From Stomorhina lunata (Eukaryota; Arthropoda; Insecta; Diptera; Rhiniidae): a stretch of 64,000 nucleotides of DNA. Positions within the stretch are counted from its first letter, which is position 1. The number at the start of each line of letters is the position of its first letter. The position numbers and the translations under genes are program-made. Location: positions 32,655,534-32,719,533 of the forward strand of contig OW121742.1 in the NCBI GenBank assembly GCA_933228675.1, in the 5' to 3' direction. Below the pieces are notes generated by a model. That model saw only the letters and a program-made list of their open reading frames with translations, had not been told where the DNA came from and did no database searches. Shown here piece after piece: positions 34,930 to 45,830 of the stretch.

Positions 34930-37346
34930 TATACCCTTCACCACCATAAGTGGAAAGGGTATTATAAGTTTGTGCTGATGTATGTAACTCATGGAAATAT
35001 TTGTCTTAGACCCACTTTTTAGTATACCAATAGGCTTAGAATCACTTTCTGAGTCGATTTAGCGATGTCCGTCCGTCTGGCTGGCTGGTTGGACCCTCAT
35101 GTAAACCTTGTAATCAAACTACAGGTCGCAATTCGAAAGATAATTTGATGAAATTTGGCACAGATCATTTGTTTGATAATGGGACCATAGCTATTGAAAT
35201 TCGTCAAAATCGTTCCATTATTTATGGGACCTCCCATAGGTCCCACTTACCGGAATATAAATAGTTTTTCATGAAATTTAAAACAAATACTGCTTATGTA
35301 AACCAAAATCGCTGTACGAAATTTTGTTGAAATCGGTCTACATTTGACCATAGCTCCCATACAAAATCTTATGTAAAAACGCAATAAATGAGACAAAAAT
35401 CACTAAAACACTCATAAATCTGAAGATAATGAGAATTTTGAGTTAAGTTTTTGAATTCATAATTTTTATACCCACCATCAAAAAGAATGGGGGGTATATT
35501 GAGATTGTCATTCCGTTTGTAATTTCCTTAATATTGGTTCAAAAATCAAAAACGATGTATATTCTGAATCCTTATGAAATTCTAAGACGATTGAGCTATG
35601 TCCGTCTGTCTGTCTGTCTGTCTGTCTGTTGAAATCACGATAACGTCTAAACGAAAAGAGCTAGTTAACTGAAACTTAGCAAAAACATTCTTTATCTATG
35701 AGAAAATTTTGGTATTGAAATTGGGCAAAATCGGTTAGCATTTGACTATAGCTCCCGTATAACCTTGTCTAGGCTAATTGCTTATTTGCTAATAAATGAC
35801 AAATTATAACAGTTATGATGACAATATTTGGTATCTAGAAGTTTTAAATAAGCACTAGGCAGCATATAAAATTTCATCGAAATCGGTTCACATTTAGCCA
35901 TAGCTCCCATACAAAAAACTTACGAAAACAGCCTAAATTTCCCCCAAAATACACTTAAATGCCAATAAATCTAAAAGTATAACAGATATAACAACTAAAT
36001 TTGGCACAAGAAAGTCTTATATCAATGCCAGCCAGTGTGCAAAATTTTGTCACAATCGGTCACCATTTGACCATAGCTCCCATATAAAAAAATTATCGAA
36101 ACACAAAAATACATAAAGAAAAGGTTGTTTATGTCCGTCTGTCCGTCAGATAAAAGCACGATAGCGCCTTAACGAAAAGAGCTAGAGGGACAAAATTTTA
36201 CAAAAGTATTTTGGATATCTTGAAAAAGATGTGTGTTGAAAATGGAAATCGGTTCAAATTTAGTTAGAGCTCCCATATAACCCCGCCCCGGAAAACACAT
36301 TAATGCTGATAAATTGAATACAATTGTAATAGCTATGACGATTAAATTTAAAATAGGGAAGTTTTATGCAATTTTTGATCAGTTTATCAAATTTTATAGG
36401 AATCAGTCCATATTTGACTTTAGCTTTCATGTGAAAAACACTCACGGAAACCAAAAATTTTAGCAAAGGCCAGTTAAAAGCTATTAAATTAGAAACTATG
36501 ATAGCTATGGCCACTAAATTTTGCAAGATAAAGCTCTCTATATATACCAGTCAGTGTGTAAAATTTTGTTACAATCGGTCAACATTTGGCTATAATTCTT
36601 ATATATATAACATCCCCCTTTTTATATCTACAATCAAAAAGATTTGGAGGTACATTCATTATATTAAGATTCCACCTATGAAATTATATAGGCATCAATC
36701 AATGTTCAGCCCAGACTTTATATATGATGAATGCATTAGGAACTCATAACGAAATATATGGACCTGTCGTATTACTATTAACGTGTTTAGCCTAACTACA
36801 TATTAAGCTCAACGAAAAGTATTTAACAACTTATTAATGTAAAACTATACCCGGTTATGAGACCGAATTTTTATCAAAGTAAATACTGGGGAAACCACTA
36901 AAATATTTTTGAATGTTGAACTATAAAGCTACGGAAACCTAATTTAGTCCAAAGGTTTTACCAACAATACCAAATAGCTTAGCGATTTTTCCAGTTTTAG
37001 TGCAGATTTTGAATTAGCTGCACCCTTGTAGATATGTTTCTAAATTTAACACAACTTGATGGTGGGTATATAAGATTCGGCACAGCCGAATATAACACTC
37101 TTACTTGTTCTAAATACTGTAATCAAGTTGCCAAATTTCGATATAATCGGTCCACATTTGACTCTAGCTCTCATATAAATCCAAATGACGGAAACAGCTT
37201 AAATATATAAGTTTTGAGAAAATATGTATACGATGGCAAAATTTAGCAAATATTTGTCTTTATACAGGAAAAAGAATACCTTTGGCCTTAGTGGTGAAGG
37301 GTATGGTATGGTCGGGCTTGACTGAATATAGCACTTTCTTACTTCT
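34930..37346 (+). mobile_element. Helentron-like family B element, interrupted by a family A element
   Basis: The 5' part (34930-35466) runs from TATACCCTTCACCACC through the GTCCGTCCGTCTGGCTGGCT tract and the first AATCGGT modules. The 3' part (37112-37346) resumes at TACTGTAATCAAGTTGCC and ends with the hairpin region GGTCGGGCTTGACTGA and CACTTTCTTACTT. In the uninterrupted copy at 52.7 kb the two halves adjoin at AATTTTTATAGCAACTGTAA. The break therefore falls in a T-rich AT context and is filled precisely by the family A element at 35467-37109. Confidence 0.85.
35467..37109 (+). mobile_element. Helentron-like family A element, copy 2, nested in family B
   Basis: Starts TATACCCACCATCAAAAAGA; the inverse TTGATGGTGGGTATA lies at 37056-37070, the hairpin ATTCGGC-ACA-GCCGAAT at 37075-37091 and the end CACTCTTACTTGTT at about 37109. 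The GTCY tract is at 35600-35629. The same series of AATCGGT...TAGCTCCCATATAA modules as in copy 1 is present. It is about 180 bp shorter than copy 1 through small deletions. No coding region; frames at 36260-36749 are fragments of the modules. It inserted after the host B element had already spread. Confidence 0.8.
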
Positions 37347-39030
37347 TAGGCTTTAAACTTTTTGTATAAAGTCAAAAATTCTTCTAGTAGCTTTAATTTA
37401 AAAACTCGAGAAAATCAATAAAGAAAACTTGAGGAAATTTTTGTTTAAAAACGCACATTATTTTGACATTGATGTTTTCATTATAGTTTTATCTTTATAA
37501 GGGCAAAATTTCAGTTTAATATCTTTTAAAATGCTTAAGTTGTATACATTTAAATGTCAACGAAATTGTTTGAAAATATTGCAAAATTTTCGGGTTTTCG
37601 AGGAAATCTTAAAGAAATTTTACAAAAGTCTTAAAAAATAGGTATATATTAAATATTTGACAGTTTCTACAGATTTCATAGATATCAAATATTTGTTAAA
37701 AATATTCGCTTGTAAAGTAAATTTAAAATAATGATCTAATGGGCAATTTTTCCTCTTCACTCTGTATGTGCATTATTAAACTTAAAATTATCAAAAAATT
37801 TTTTTTTTTTTGGAAAATAAAAAAAAATAAATTTTACTAAAAACTCTTAAAATTCCTTACAAATCAATTTTTTAAAATCTCTGAAAAAAAAACCTAAAAA
37901 AGTTTATTAAATCCCTTTTCAATTTCAAAATAATACCACATTTACAAAAAAAATCTTAGCTTAGCCATAAAAAAGTATAAATTTGCTTATTCTTAAAATT
38001 TTTCTTTAAAGCAATAATTACCAATATTTTTTAAGCAAATTTTTTTTCTTGTTTAAAATTAAATAATTCTTGTTGTATTTGCTTTATAAATTTTTCTCAA
38101 TTCAAATCTGATTATTTTCAAATCAAATGACCAAAAAACCATAACAAATAGAAAATGAATTGCAGACAATTAAATTTTTGTATCAATATTAAATAAATTG
38201 TACAATATTCAGTTATATTTTTTAAAAATTATTTGTTTTGTATGGAATCATTTTCTGTAAGATATAAAATTTTTAGGAATTTTTTTTGAAGTGTTAGAAA
38301 AATTTGCTTTTCACGCCAACAATCCAAAACTGCACAAAGAGCTTTAAATAATCAACAGCAAATTAGTTTTTCATTTAAATAAATTATTTACTAGGAAGAA
38401 AGAAGATTTGGCTTAGGTTTTATTAAACAATTTCAAGATTTCTGAAGTTAAATATTTAAAGTCAAAAAAATGCAAAAAAATAAATTTAATAAGTCTTAGC
38501 CTTCTTTTGTGAGGCTTAAGAAAAAAATTGCTACTAAGAAAATTTGATTTAAAGAAATTCAAAAATTACATTTTGTTCATATTTATTTTAAAGCCTACTT
38601 TAAGGCAAGAATTTTTTAATCCTTAATTCTTAGAAATTAATAGGAGTGATTTAAATAAATAATCATTCTTGGAATTTTTTTATTAAAATTTTGTTATACT
38701 CTTTAATAACACATTTTTTACCATTACCCGATTTCTGAGAAAGTGTGTGAAATTTGGTACGAACTTTATTTTATAAATTTTTATAACATTCCCGAATTCC
38801 TGATGGTAAAAATGTCTTAAACTAAACTAAAATTTCGTTTTGGTCAACTAAGAAAAATAAATGGGATATCATTCGAATAATTGTAAAGTAGAGTATTTTT
38901 GGTACTAAATTTGGACATTATAGCTTTAAAAGTATAACTCATCACAGCTATAATCTCCTAAGCATTTATGGGTTTGTCCGGTTCTTGAGATCGTACGACA
39001 CCGACTGTCATAAAACTTAGTACGATTCTT
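37347..39030. other. Intergenic sequence, no gene seen
   Basis: AT-rich, many A and T homopolymers. No recognisable element up to the dispersed repeat at 39031. Confidence 0.55.
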
Positions 39031-39172
39031 GATAGACATAACTGCTACAATTTAAGATTCATTACAACTTAAGCATTTGGTGCCATCTATTGCCTAAACT
39101 TAAAGCAATCGATGATTTCAAATATGGCAATACTTATGCCAGTCTAAAGTCACATAATTTAGTATATTATCT
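39031..39172 (+). repeat. Dispersed repeat F, copy 1
   Basis: GATAGACATAACTGCTACAA, TTCATTACAACTTAAGCATT, TGATTTCAAATATGGCAATA and CTTATGCC...AGTCACATAATT recur in the same order at 42652-42798 with roughly 10-15% difference by eye. Ends undefined, family unknown. Confidence 0.7.
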
Positions 39173-40441
39173 CAACTGAAGAAAACTAATCGATTTACGT
39201 TTGCTACAATATATTACCTTTTATTTTCGGCACTGCATTATCACTATCTTCCTGCCTTTTGAAAAATTCGGAAAATATTCCAAAAATAGATTTTGTTTTA
39301 CTAAATGATGAATGACATTTTATTTATAAAATATTGCCTCCAATGTTGCTTAAGTTTTGTTATTTTTCAAAAATTTTTAAAACAACAATAACATTTTTTT
39401 ATGGAAGAAATAAATGCATTTTTTTAAATAATTAATTTTAGTTTGTCTGTCACAAAATGAAAAATTTACTTAAATTATACGAAAATTTTTGTGTTCGACA
39501 TTGAACAAATGTTTTTTTTCCCATTTTCATTGGCCCAGATGTCCATTAGGTAGAACTGGATGTGTTTTTGACTTTTTAAATTTAATTGAAAAAGTAACGA
39601 AAACTTTATTTTATCATTAAACTAATACAATTTTTTTACGAACTATTCGATTGATAAATCTTAGATGAAACATTAGGAATTGATTAATATTCCATTTTTT
39701 TTTATTACAATTTTCATAAATCCGGCTGCATCTGCTTCAAGTTTTTAAAATAAACGTTTATTTTTAAAATCATTTTTGAAATCTCGTTATTACCCTTTTG
39801 TCTTTAGATGCCAAAAAAATCACAACAAAAGTGTTCTTAATAAAGAAGAGGTAAAATCAAAGACTCTAAATATAAAGATGTTTGCACTTCCATGCACTGA
39901 TTTGCCGTGTGGTCTATTTGAAAAATCCCATAAAAAGGAGAGTATACTGCTTTTACTCTAATACGGAAACAACTAATAGAGACGATTATCTAATGAGGAA
40001 AAGCTAAGGCACATACACATGCTAATGAAATGTATGTTTGTTTGTACGTTTATATGTATTTCATCGTACTTTATCCACTTTAATTACACTTTTTGCAGAA
40101 AAAAAAATCAAGGAGTGTAATATCTTTATATTATAGAGTCTTTGGTAAAAATGCAACATTTAGTGTCTTTAGGTGATAATCTTTGCTTTATGTTAATTTT
40201 TGTGTAGACACTATAATTCTTATTTGTTTTAACATTCTTGAGTACTATAAAATTGTTTAAAGCTTAAAATTGAATTTCTTTACAAGAAAGATCAAATAAA
40301 GAGAAAAAAATGTTAATGGTATGTTTTTTACTATTGGATTACTTTGCAATAACCTCCAAAAACTTCATTGAATATAAATTTGAAAGATGGTCTTACTAAG
40401 TTTAAACCTTGTCTACCAAAATTTCAGATAAATAAATGTTT
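39173..40441. other. Intergenic sequence, no supported gene
   Basis: AT-rich. A 61-codon plus-strand frame at 39776-39961 has balanced composition but no recognisable domain and no start context or splice evidence, so it is left uncalled. Confidence 0.45.
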
Positions 40442-40767
40442 TTATATACCGCCGTCGTATAGCAGGTTAGTCATCCGCCTAGCATACCGAGGTCCCAAGT
40501 TCGATCCCTGACCAGACCCAATTGAAAAAATAAATTTTCAAAAAAAAGCGGCAGTTCACCTCATAACTCAGCTAGCCACTGATTATTGAGAATTAGGCTA
40601 TAAAAAACTTCTCTAACTAATGCATTTCCGTTCGGAGCCGGAGTTAAAACGTAGGTCCCTTTCAATGAGTCTAAAAATAGAATCGGATGCAGCTCATTGT
40701 CTGAGAGAAGTACCACTTGTTCCAATTGGAATGTTGTCGTGGAAATTATTATTATTATTATATACCG
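40442..40767 (+). mobile_element. Full-length tRNA-derived SINE with target-site duplication
   Basis: The body spans 40452-40757 and is bounded by identical 10-bp copies of TTATATACCG (40442-40451 and 40758-40767), the signature of retroposition. The head is tRNA-like: A-box-like TATAGCAGGTTAG (about 40458-40470) and B-box-like GTTCGATCC (40499-40507), with CTAGCAT where an anticodon loop would be. The body includes AACTCAGCTAGCCACTG and GAGAGAAGTACCACTTGTTC. The 3' tail is a short (ATT)n run (about 40745-40757) instead of poly(A). Related copies lie at 50418-50619 (body, inverted) and 15321-15414 (head, inverted). The 122-codon frame beginning in it is not a gene. Confidence 0.85.
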
Positions 40768-40895
40768 AAAAGTATAAAAATATTAAAAATGGGCTGAAAT
40801 ACCTTCAACATATGAAGAAGCTATGTGGAAAAGACTTTAACTGGCGGTCATTAGTATTTGACTTTATTTTCGGCATAATTGTATATACCGATTAT

Positions 40896-41670
40896 TATAC
40901 CCTTCACCACCATAGGTGGAAAGGGTATTATAAGTTTGTGCTGATGTATGTAACGCATGGAAATATTTGTCTTAGACCCACCTTTTAGTATACCAATAGA
41001 CTTATAATCACTTTCTGAGTCGATTTAGCGATGTCCGTCCCTCTGGCTGGCTGGCTGGACCCCCATGTAAACCTTGTAATCAAACTACAGGTCGCAATTC
41101 TAAAGATAATTTGATGAAATTTGGCACATATCATTTCTTGGATAATGGGACCATGGGTATTGAAATTTGTCAATATGTCCATTATTTATGGTACCTTCCA
41201 TAGGTCTCACTTCCCGGAATTGATATATTGGCCACAAATATCAATAGTTTTTCATCAAACTTAAATTTAATACTGCTTATATAAACTAAAATTACTGTAC
41301 CAAATTTCGTTAAAATCGGTCCCACATTTGACCATAGCTCCCATACAAACTTTTCTTTAAAAACGCAGTAAATGAGACAAAAATCACTAAAACGCTCGTA
41401 AATCTGAAGATAATGGGAATTTTAAGTTAATTTTTTGCATATATAATTTTTGTCATGAATTTGCCAAATTTCGAGATAATCGGTCCACATTTGACCCTAG
41501 CTCTCATATAAGTCCAAATGTCGGAATCAGCCTAAATATATAAGTTTTGAGAAAATGTGATATGCAAAATTTAGCAAATATTTGTCTTTATACAGAAAAA
41601 AATAACACCTTTGACCTTAGTGGTGAAGGGTATCGTATGGTCGGGCTTGGCCGACTATAGCATTTACTTG
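40896..41670 (+). mobile_element. Helentron-like family B element, intact ends
   Basis: 5' TATACCCTTCACCACCATAG; the inverse GTGGTGAAGGGTA at 41620-41632; hairpin GTCGGGCTTGGCCGAC at 41640-41655; end CATTTACTTG at 41670. The GTCY/GGCT tract is near 41034-41062. Modules with AATCGGT...CATTTGACCATAGCTCCCAT are present twice. About 775 bp with no coding capacity. Subterminal inverted repeats plus 3' hairpin match the architecture of Helentron-associated elements. The short frames at 40985-41182 are by-products. Confidence 0.8.
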
Positions 41671-42239
41671 TTTTTTTCTAAAGTTTTGGATTTTTGATGA
41701 GGTTGTAATAGTTATATTAACATAGATAGAAAAGATAAAAAACAAACAAGCGCCTTAGTCGTGCCAATACAAGTTATTTGTGCTATCAATGGTTTTGGAG
41801 TTATATACACTTTGACTAAAAAAACATTTTTTTTTGCAAAATCGAAAAATTTTTATTTTTTTTTTAAATCTATAAAAAATTCAAAATAGATAAAACTTAG
41901 CTTCGTTTTTTTACGACTATAAAAATTCATTCTTAAGTAGTGATTTTAATACGAAAAAATGTGAAAATACTTACTAAAATTTTTGTCATATAAATGCTAT
42001 TGTTTTCAAAAAAAAAAGTAAATATCACAATTTTCAAGACACTTTCATGAGATTTGGCATGATTTTTTTTTGCTATAAGAAAAAAATTTGTTAAAAATAA
42101 ACAAAATCGAAAAAAATATATAAGGTATCTTCCAAACAATTATCTTTCCGCAATATAGTTTTATATTGCTTATATCAACAAACATGCTTATATCTTCATT
42201 TAATTTATCAAAGACCTTTTCTTTGGCAGAAGGAGCATT
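41671..42239. other. Intergenic sequence
   Basis: AT-rich spacer with homopolymers. Minus-strand frames at 41933-42323 overlap a decayed family B segment and are not supported as genes. Confidence 0.45.
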
Positions 42240-43200
42240 GCCAGCAAAATTGTCCAAAATCGGTGAATTATTTCGGATACCTCCTATAGGTATTATTTCC
42301 ATGAATTGAGATTTTGCCCACAAATTTCTAAATATATAAATAAAATTTAAAATAAATATTTTTTATATAATAAAAAAAATCACTATACCAAGTCTTATCA
42401 AAATTTGTCCATATTTGGTCATGGTACCCATGTAAGAAGTTCTGACAAAAGCCACCTAAATGCGGCGAAATTAAAAAGCTCATAAATCTAAATGATAATA
42501 ATGACACAGTTACAAAAAAATTGACTTTTTGCTACGACATGAACTTTTGGGATAATTGAAAGACAAATTTTGTCTACTGAATCCGAGAATGATTTTAGTT
42601 TTTCTTTGTTGGCTCTAGTTTTCGAGATATAATTTTCTTTTTTTTTTTAACTTTATAGACATATCTGCTACAATTTAAGTTTCATTACAACTTAAGCATT
42701 TCGTGCCTCATCTATCGCCTAAAATTTGCATTACCCTTGATTTCAAATAGGGCAATACTTATGCCGTTCTATAGTCACATAATTCAGGATATCGTCGTGT
42801 GGTAGTTTATGTGCTCTATACGCCATTTTACACATTTTGAGTTAATGATGCCACTTTAGGTTTTCGATATTTCTAAATATTTAAACAAAATTTAAAATAA
42901 ATATTTTTTATATAAAGAAAAACACTATACCAAGTTTTATCAAAATTTGTCCATATTTGGCCACCAGAAGAACTTCTGCCAAAAGCCACCTAAATGCGGC
43001 GAAAATAAAAAAGCTCATAAATCTAATGATAATAATAACACAGTTACACAAAAAATGGACCTTTTACTGCGACATGAACTTTTGGGATAATTTATAGACA
43101 AATTTTGTCTACTTTTGTCTAATCCGAGAATGATTTTAGTTTTTTTTAGTTGGCTCTAGTTTTCGAGATATAATTTATTTTTTTTTTTTTTTTTGATAAA
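42240..43200 (+). repeat. Decayed family B-derived sequence, tandemly duplicated
   Basis: The words GTCCAAAATCGGTGAATTAT, ATACCTCCTATAGGTATTAT, TGCCCACAAATTTC, CACTATACCAAGTCTTATCA and CTCATAAATCTAAATGATAA follow family B in order but with heavy divergence. A segment of about 300 bp (about 42340-42640) recurs at about 42880-43190, sharing AAAGCCACCTAAATGCGGCG and CATGAACTTTTGGGATAATT and ending in GGCTCTAGTTTTCGAGATAT. Repeat F copy 2 lies between them. No hairpin or terminal end is preserved. Confidence 0.6.
42652..42798 (+). repeat. Dispersed repeat F, copy 2
   Basis: Matches 39031-39172 (CTGCTACAATTTAAGTTTCA, ACTTAAGCATTTCGTGCC, GATTTCAAATAGGGCAATAC, AGTCACATAATTCAGG). It is embedded between the duplicated B-derived segments, so it may originally be part of the same older element. 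Confidence 0.65.
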
Positions 43201-43589
43201 GAAGTTATGTACGACAAATATAAATATAACAAAAAAAAAAACGGCTAGCCCTATTTAATAAACAAAAAAACAAAATTCGGCGATAGTATTTTTTCTATTC
43301 TGTGCTAAAAATATTTGAGAAATTGAGAAAAAATTAAACTTGTGTTGTTTCTTTTATTTTTTATGATTTTTTTTTAAACTAAAAAATTTTGAAGGAACCA
43401 TTTTTTTGGTATTAATTTTATGATATCTCAAAAATGACTTAGTGGATTAAGAAAAATGTGAGAAAGACTTTAAGACAAAATTGTTCTCGAATTTCGGTTT
43501 TTATTATTAGCTCCATATAATCCGTTTAAGAGTTATATTAATACTATTTGCTAAAAACAGTTTTTCGGGAAAAAAATATCTCCAAAACT

Positions 43590-44040
43590 GGAGCTTAAAG
43601 AAAATTTTGTTGTGAATCCGATGATGTTTCTTTCAACGAGTTTAGATAAGCCGTTCCTGAGAAATAATAAAACCAATGGAACGAGCTCTGTGAAAATCTA
43701 AAAAAAAAATAAAAAATCGTATCCATAGAATTTAAAGTTTTAGGTGTTTTTGAAATTAGAGGTCCATAATACTTCGAAATTAAATAGTTAGACTTCAAAA
43801 TAATTTCTCTTGTTGACCAGTGTAGGGTAGTAATTTCCAAATGAAATTAGTTTTAAGATTTTTTTGTTTTCGTTGTGTTCTCCTTTAAGGACCAATGGAG
43901 GCACTCTACTAGGATGTGAGTGTTCTAAGTCCAAAGCCTTAACTTGCCAATTTTTTTAAAATTTGTAATGAAATGTTGCAGTTTTACCAATTTTTTGCTG
44001 GGTTATTATCACAAGAAAATTAAGTTTGTACTTACATTTA
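43590..44040 (+). repeat. Segmental duplication, left copy
   Basis: Pairs with 45296-45830. Shared words in order: GTTTCTTTCAACGAGTTTAG, ATAAGCC, CTCTGTGAAAATCT, TCGTATCCATAG, AAATAGTTAGACTT, TTGTTGACCAGTGTAGG, GGACCAATGGAGG, TGCTGGGTTATTAT. Divergence is obvious but collinearity is complete. The hAT element at 44241 lies between the copies. Confidence 0.75.
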
Positions 44041-44240
44041 TTCATGTCTTTTCACGAAATAGGGCTTGGGTTATTTTTAATATTTACAGCTTTAATACTG
44101 TGAAATAAAAATGAACTACTCGATCTTTTTTAGGAATTTTTGAGAAATTCAAATTTTTAAATTTTGCAAAAAATTTTTTTTTTTACATTTTTATGTGAAA
44201 AACTTCACAACACTTGACCATATGAAAAAATTGTTTAAAA

Positions 44241-45281
44241 TAGGGTTTGCAAAAAACCGTGAAAATTAGAAACCGCGGTTTCGGTTTTAAAACACCAAAA
44301 ACCGGCCGGTTTCGGTTCGGTTTTCGGTTTTTTAAATAAAACTATTTCAGTTTAAATTTCTGGGAAAATTTAGATAACTTCATTAAAACATATTATAATT
44401 TAATACTAAAATTCAGGAAAATAATTCAGTTTTTTTAAATATGAGGGATTTCTTAAATAAGTCTTGTTTCTTTTGGAGAAATTGCAGAGCCCCTTTAGCG
44501 TGAATAATATTTGCATCCGAGCGACAAATTGCTTCAATAGTAATTTTTACAAATAGCAACGATTTTAAAGAATTTACAATTTCAAAATCGATAGAATGAA
44601 GTAAATCTTAGGTCGACAGCATTTCTAAACTCTCATGAATACTTTGTTTTAGGAACAGAAATCTAAGAGAAAACTTAATTCACGATTATGATGCTTTTTA
44701 ACGCTTATTTGTAAAATATTATAACGAACTGGCGAATTTTTGAAATACCGAACAGTTTTCCTTACAGCCTCTAGGTTCAAATATATATGGGCAATCAGTT
44801 TTAAATGAGTCAAAGTTTCATCGTCGACGTCTTCAAAATTGATTTTCAGATATAAATTTGATATTGGCTTCTGCTCCATCTATAGTACATGCTACGATGT
44901 TCGTATCAAGTGAAATATTAAACTCCATTAGCCTTTGTCTAATGGTTTCTTGCGTTTGCTTGAAATTACACGTTCCTAAAATACGGCCCAGGTTATCAAA
45001 TTTACCATGAGAATCGTGAATATTTACTTTCATATACCGTCTTCCCCTTATAACATTCGTCCATTGGAAACACCTTTTGCTTGTTTCATTCTTCTGCTTC
45101 ATTAAATAGACAAATTATGTGCAAATTTATGATAAGCTAATGTTATTTCTGAATAATACCAACAAAAAATTATGAAAAATAAATAGCTAAAACCGCGTTT
45201 TTTTCTACGGTTTTCGGTTTCGGTTTTGAGGCACAAAAAACCGAGGTTTCGGTTTCGTTTAAAACCGAATTGCAAACCCTA
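44241..45281 (-). mobile_element. hAT-superfamily DNA transposon with intact-looking ends
   Basis: Termini are TAGGGTTTGCAA (44241-44252) and TTGCAAACCCTA (45270-45281), perfect 12-bp inverted repeats. They are flanked by GTTTAAAA (44233-44240) and GTTTAAAG (45282-45289), a near-identical 8-bp target duplication as expected for hAT. Subterminal regions are packed with CGGTTTCGGTTTT-type words in both orientations (44258-44335, 45191-45268), probable transposase-binding repeats. The interior carries a minus-strand transposase remnant. At about 1.04 kb it is far shorter than an autonomous hAT (usually 2.5-5 kb). Confidence 0.88.
44649..45102 (-). pseudogene. hAT transposase remnant, frameshifted and internally deleted
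   Basis: Two overlapping minus-strand frames (44833-45102, then 44649-44879) together resemble the middle of hAT transposases. The first has RRYMKVNIHDSHGKFDNLGR-type sequence and IVACTIDGAEANIKF, where the TDGA-like Asp corresponds to the second catalytic acidic residue of hAT RNase-H folds (family knowledge). At the place where many hAT transposases have a D-E-W-T motif (first Asp) this copy reads FQWTN, so that residue appears lost. The second frame has VRKTVRYFKNSPVR and ELSFLLDF, resembling the segment before the usual C-R-T-R-W motif, which is cut off. The H-x-x-C-Y-A-H region and the dimerisation domain are missing. Non-functional. Confidence 0.8.
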
Positions 45282-45295
45282 GTTTAAAGAGAGAT

Positions 45296-45830
45296 TAAAG
45301 AAAATTTTGTATTAAATACGCTAGTGTTTCTTTCAATGAATTTAGATAAGCCATTCGCAAGATATGACCAAATCAATGGAACGACCTCTGTGAAAATCTG
45401 TAATTTTACAAAAATTTTTTTTTAAATTAAAAAGAAAATCGTATCCATAGCATTTTAAATTTTGGATGTTTTTGTACTTAGGAAGCAATAATACATCGAA
45501 ATCAAATAGTTAGACTTTAAAATAATTTCCCTTGTTGACCAGTGTAGGATAGCAATTTTCAAATAAACCTAATTTGAATTCATTGTATGCTCCAGTAGGG
45601 ACCAATGGAGGTGCTCTAATAGGATGTGGGTGATCTAAGTCTAAAGTTTTAACATGCCAAATTTTAAAAATTTGTATTACTCGTAGAAGTGAAATGCTGC
45701 AGTTATACCCATTTTGTTCAAAATTTGTATTTTTTCAAAATTTCTAGAAGTGAAATGTTAAATGTTTTACCCATTTTTTGCTGGGTTATTATTACAAGCA
45801 AATTTAGTTTGCACTTACTTAATAAAAATG
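45296..45830 (+). repeat. Segmental duplication, right copy
   Basis: Diverged, collinear partner of 43590-44040 (see that entry). It contains a small internal duplication near 45690-45790 in which GTGAAATG and TACCCATTTT recur. Confidence 0.75.

Noticed and set aside
40452..40525. Possible tRNA gene (A and B box, CTAGCAT resembling an Ala anticodon loop)
   Set aside because: Acceptor and anticodon stems do not pair, and the sequence continues into a SINE body bounded by a target duplication.
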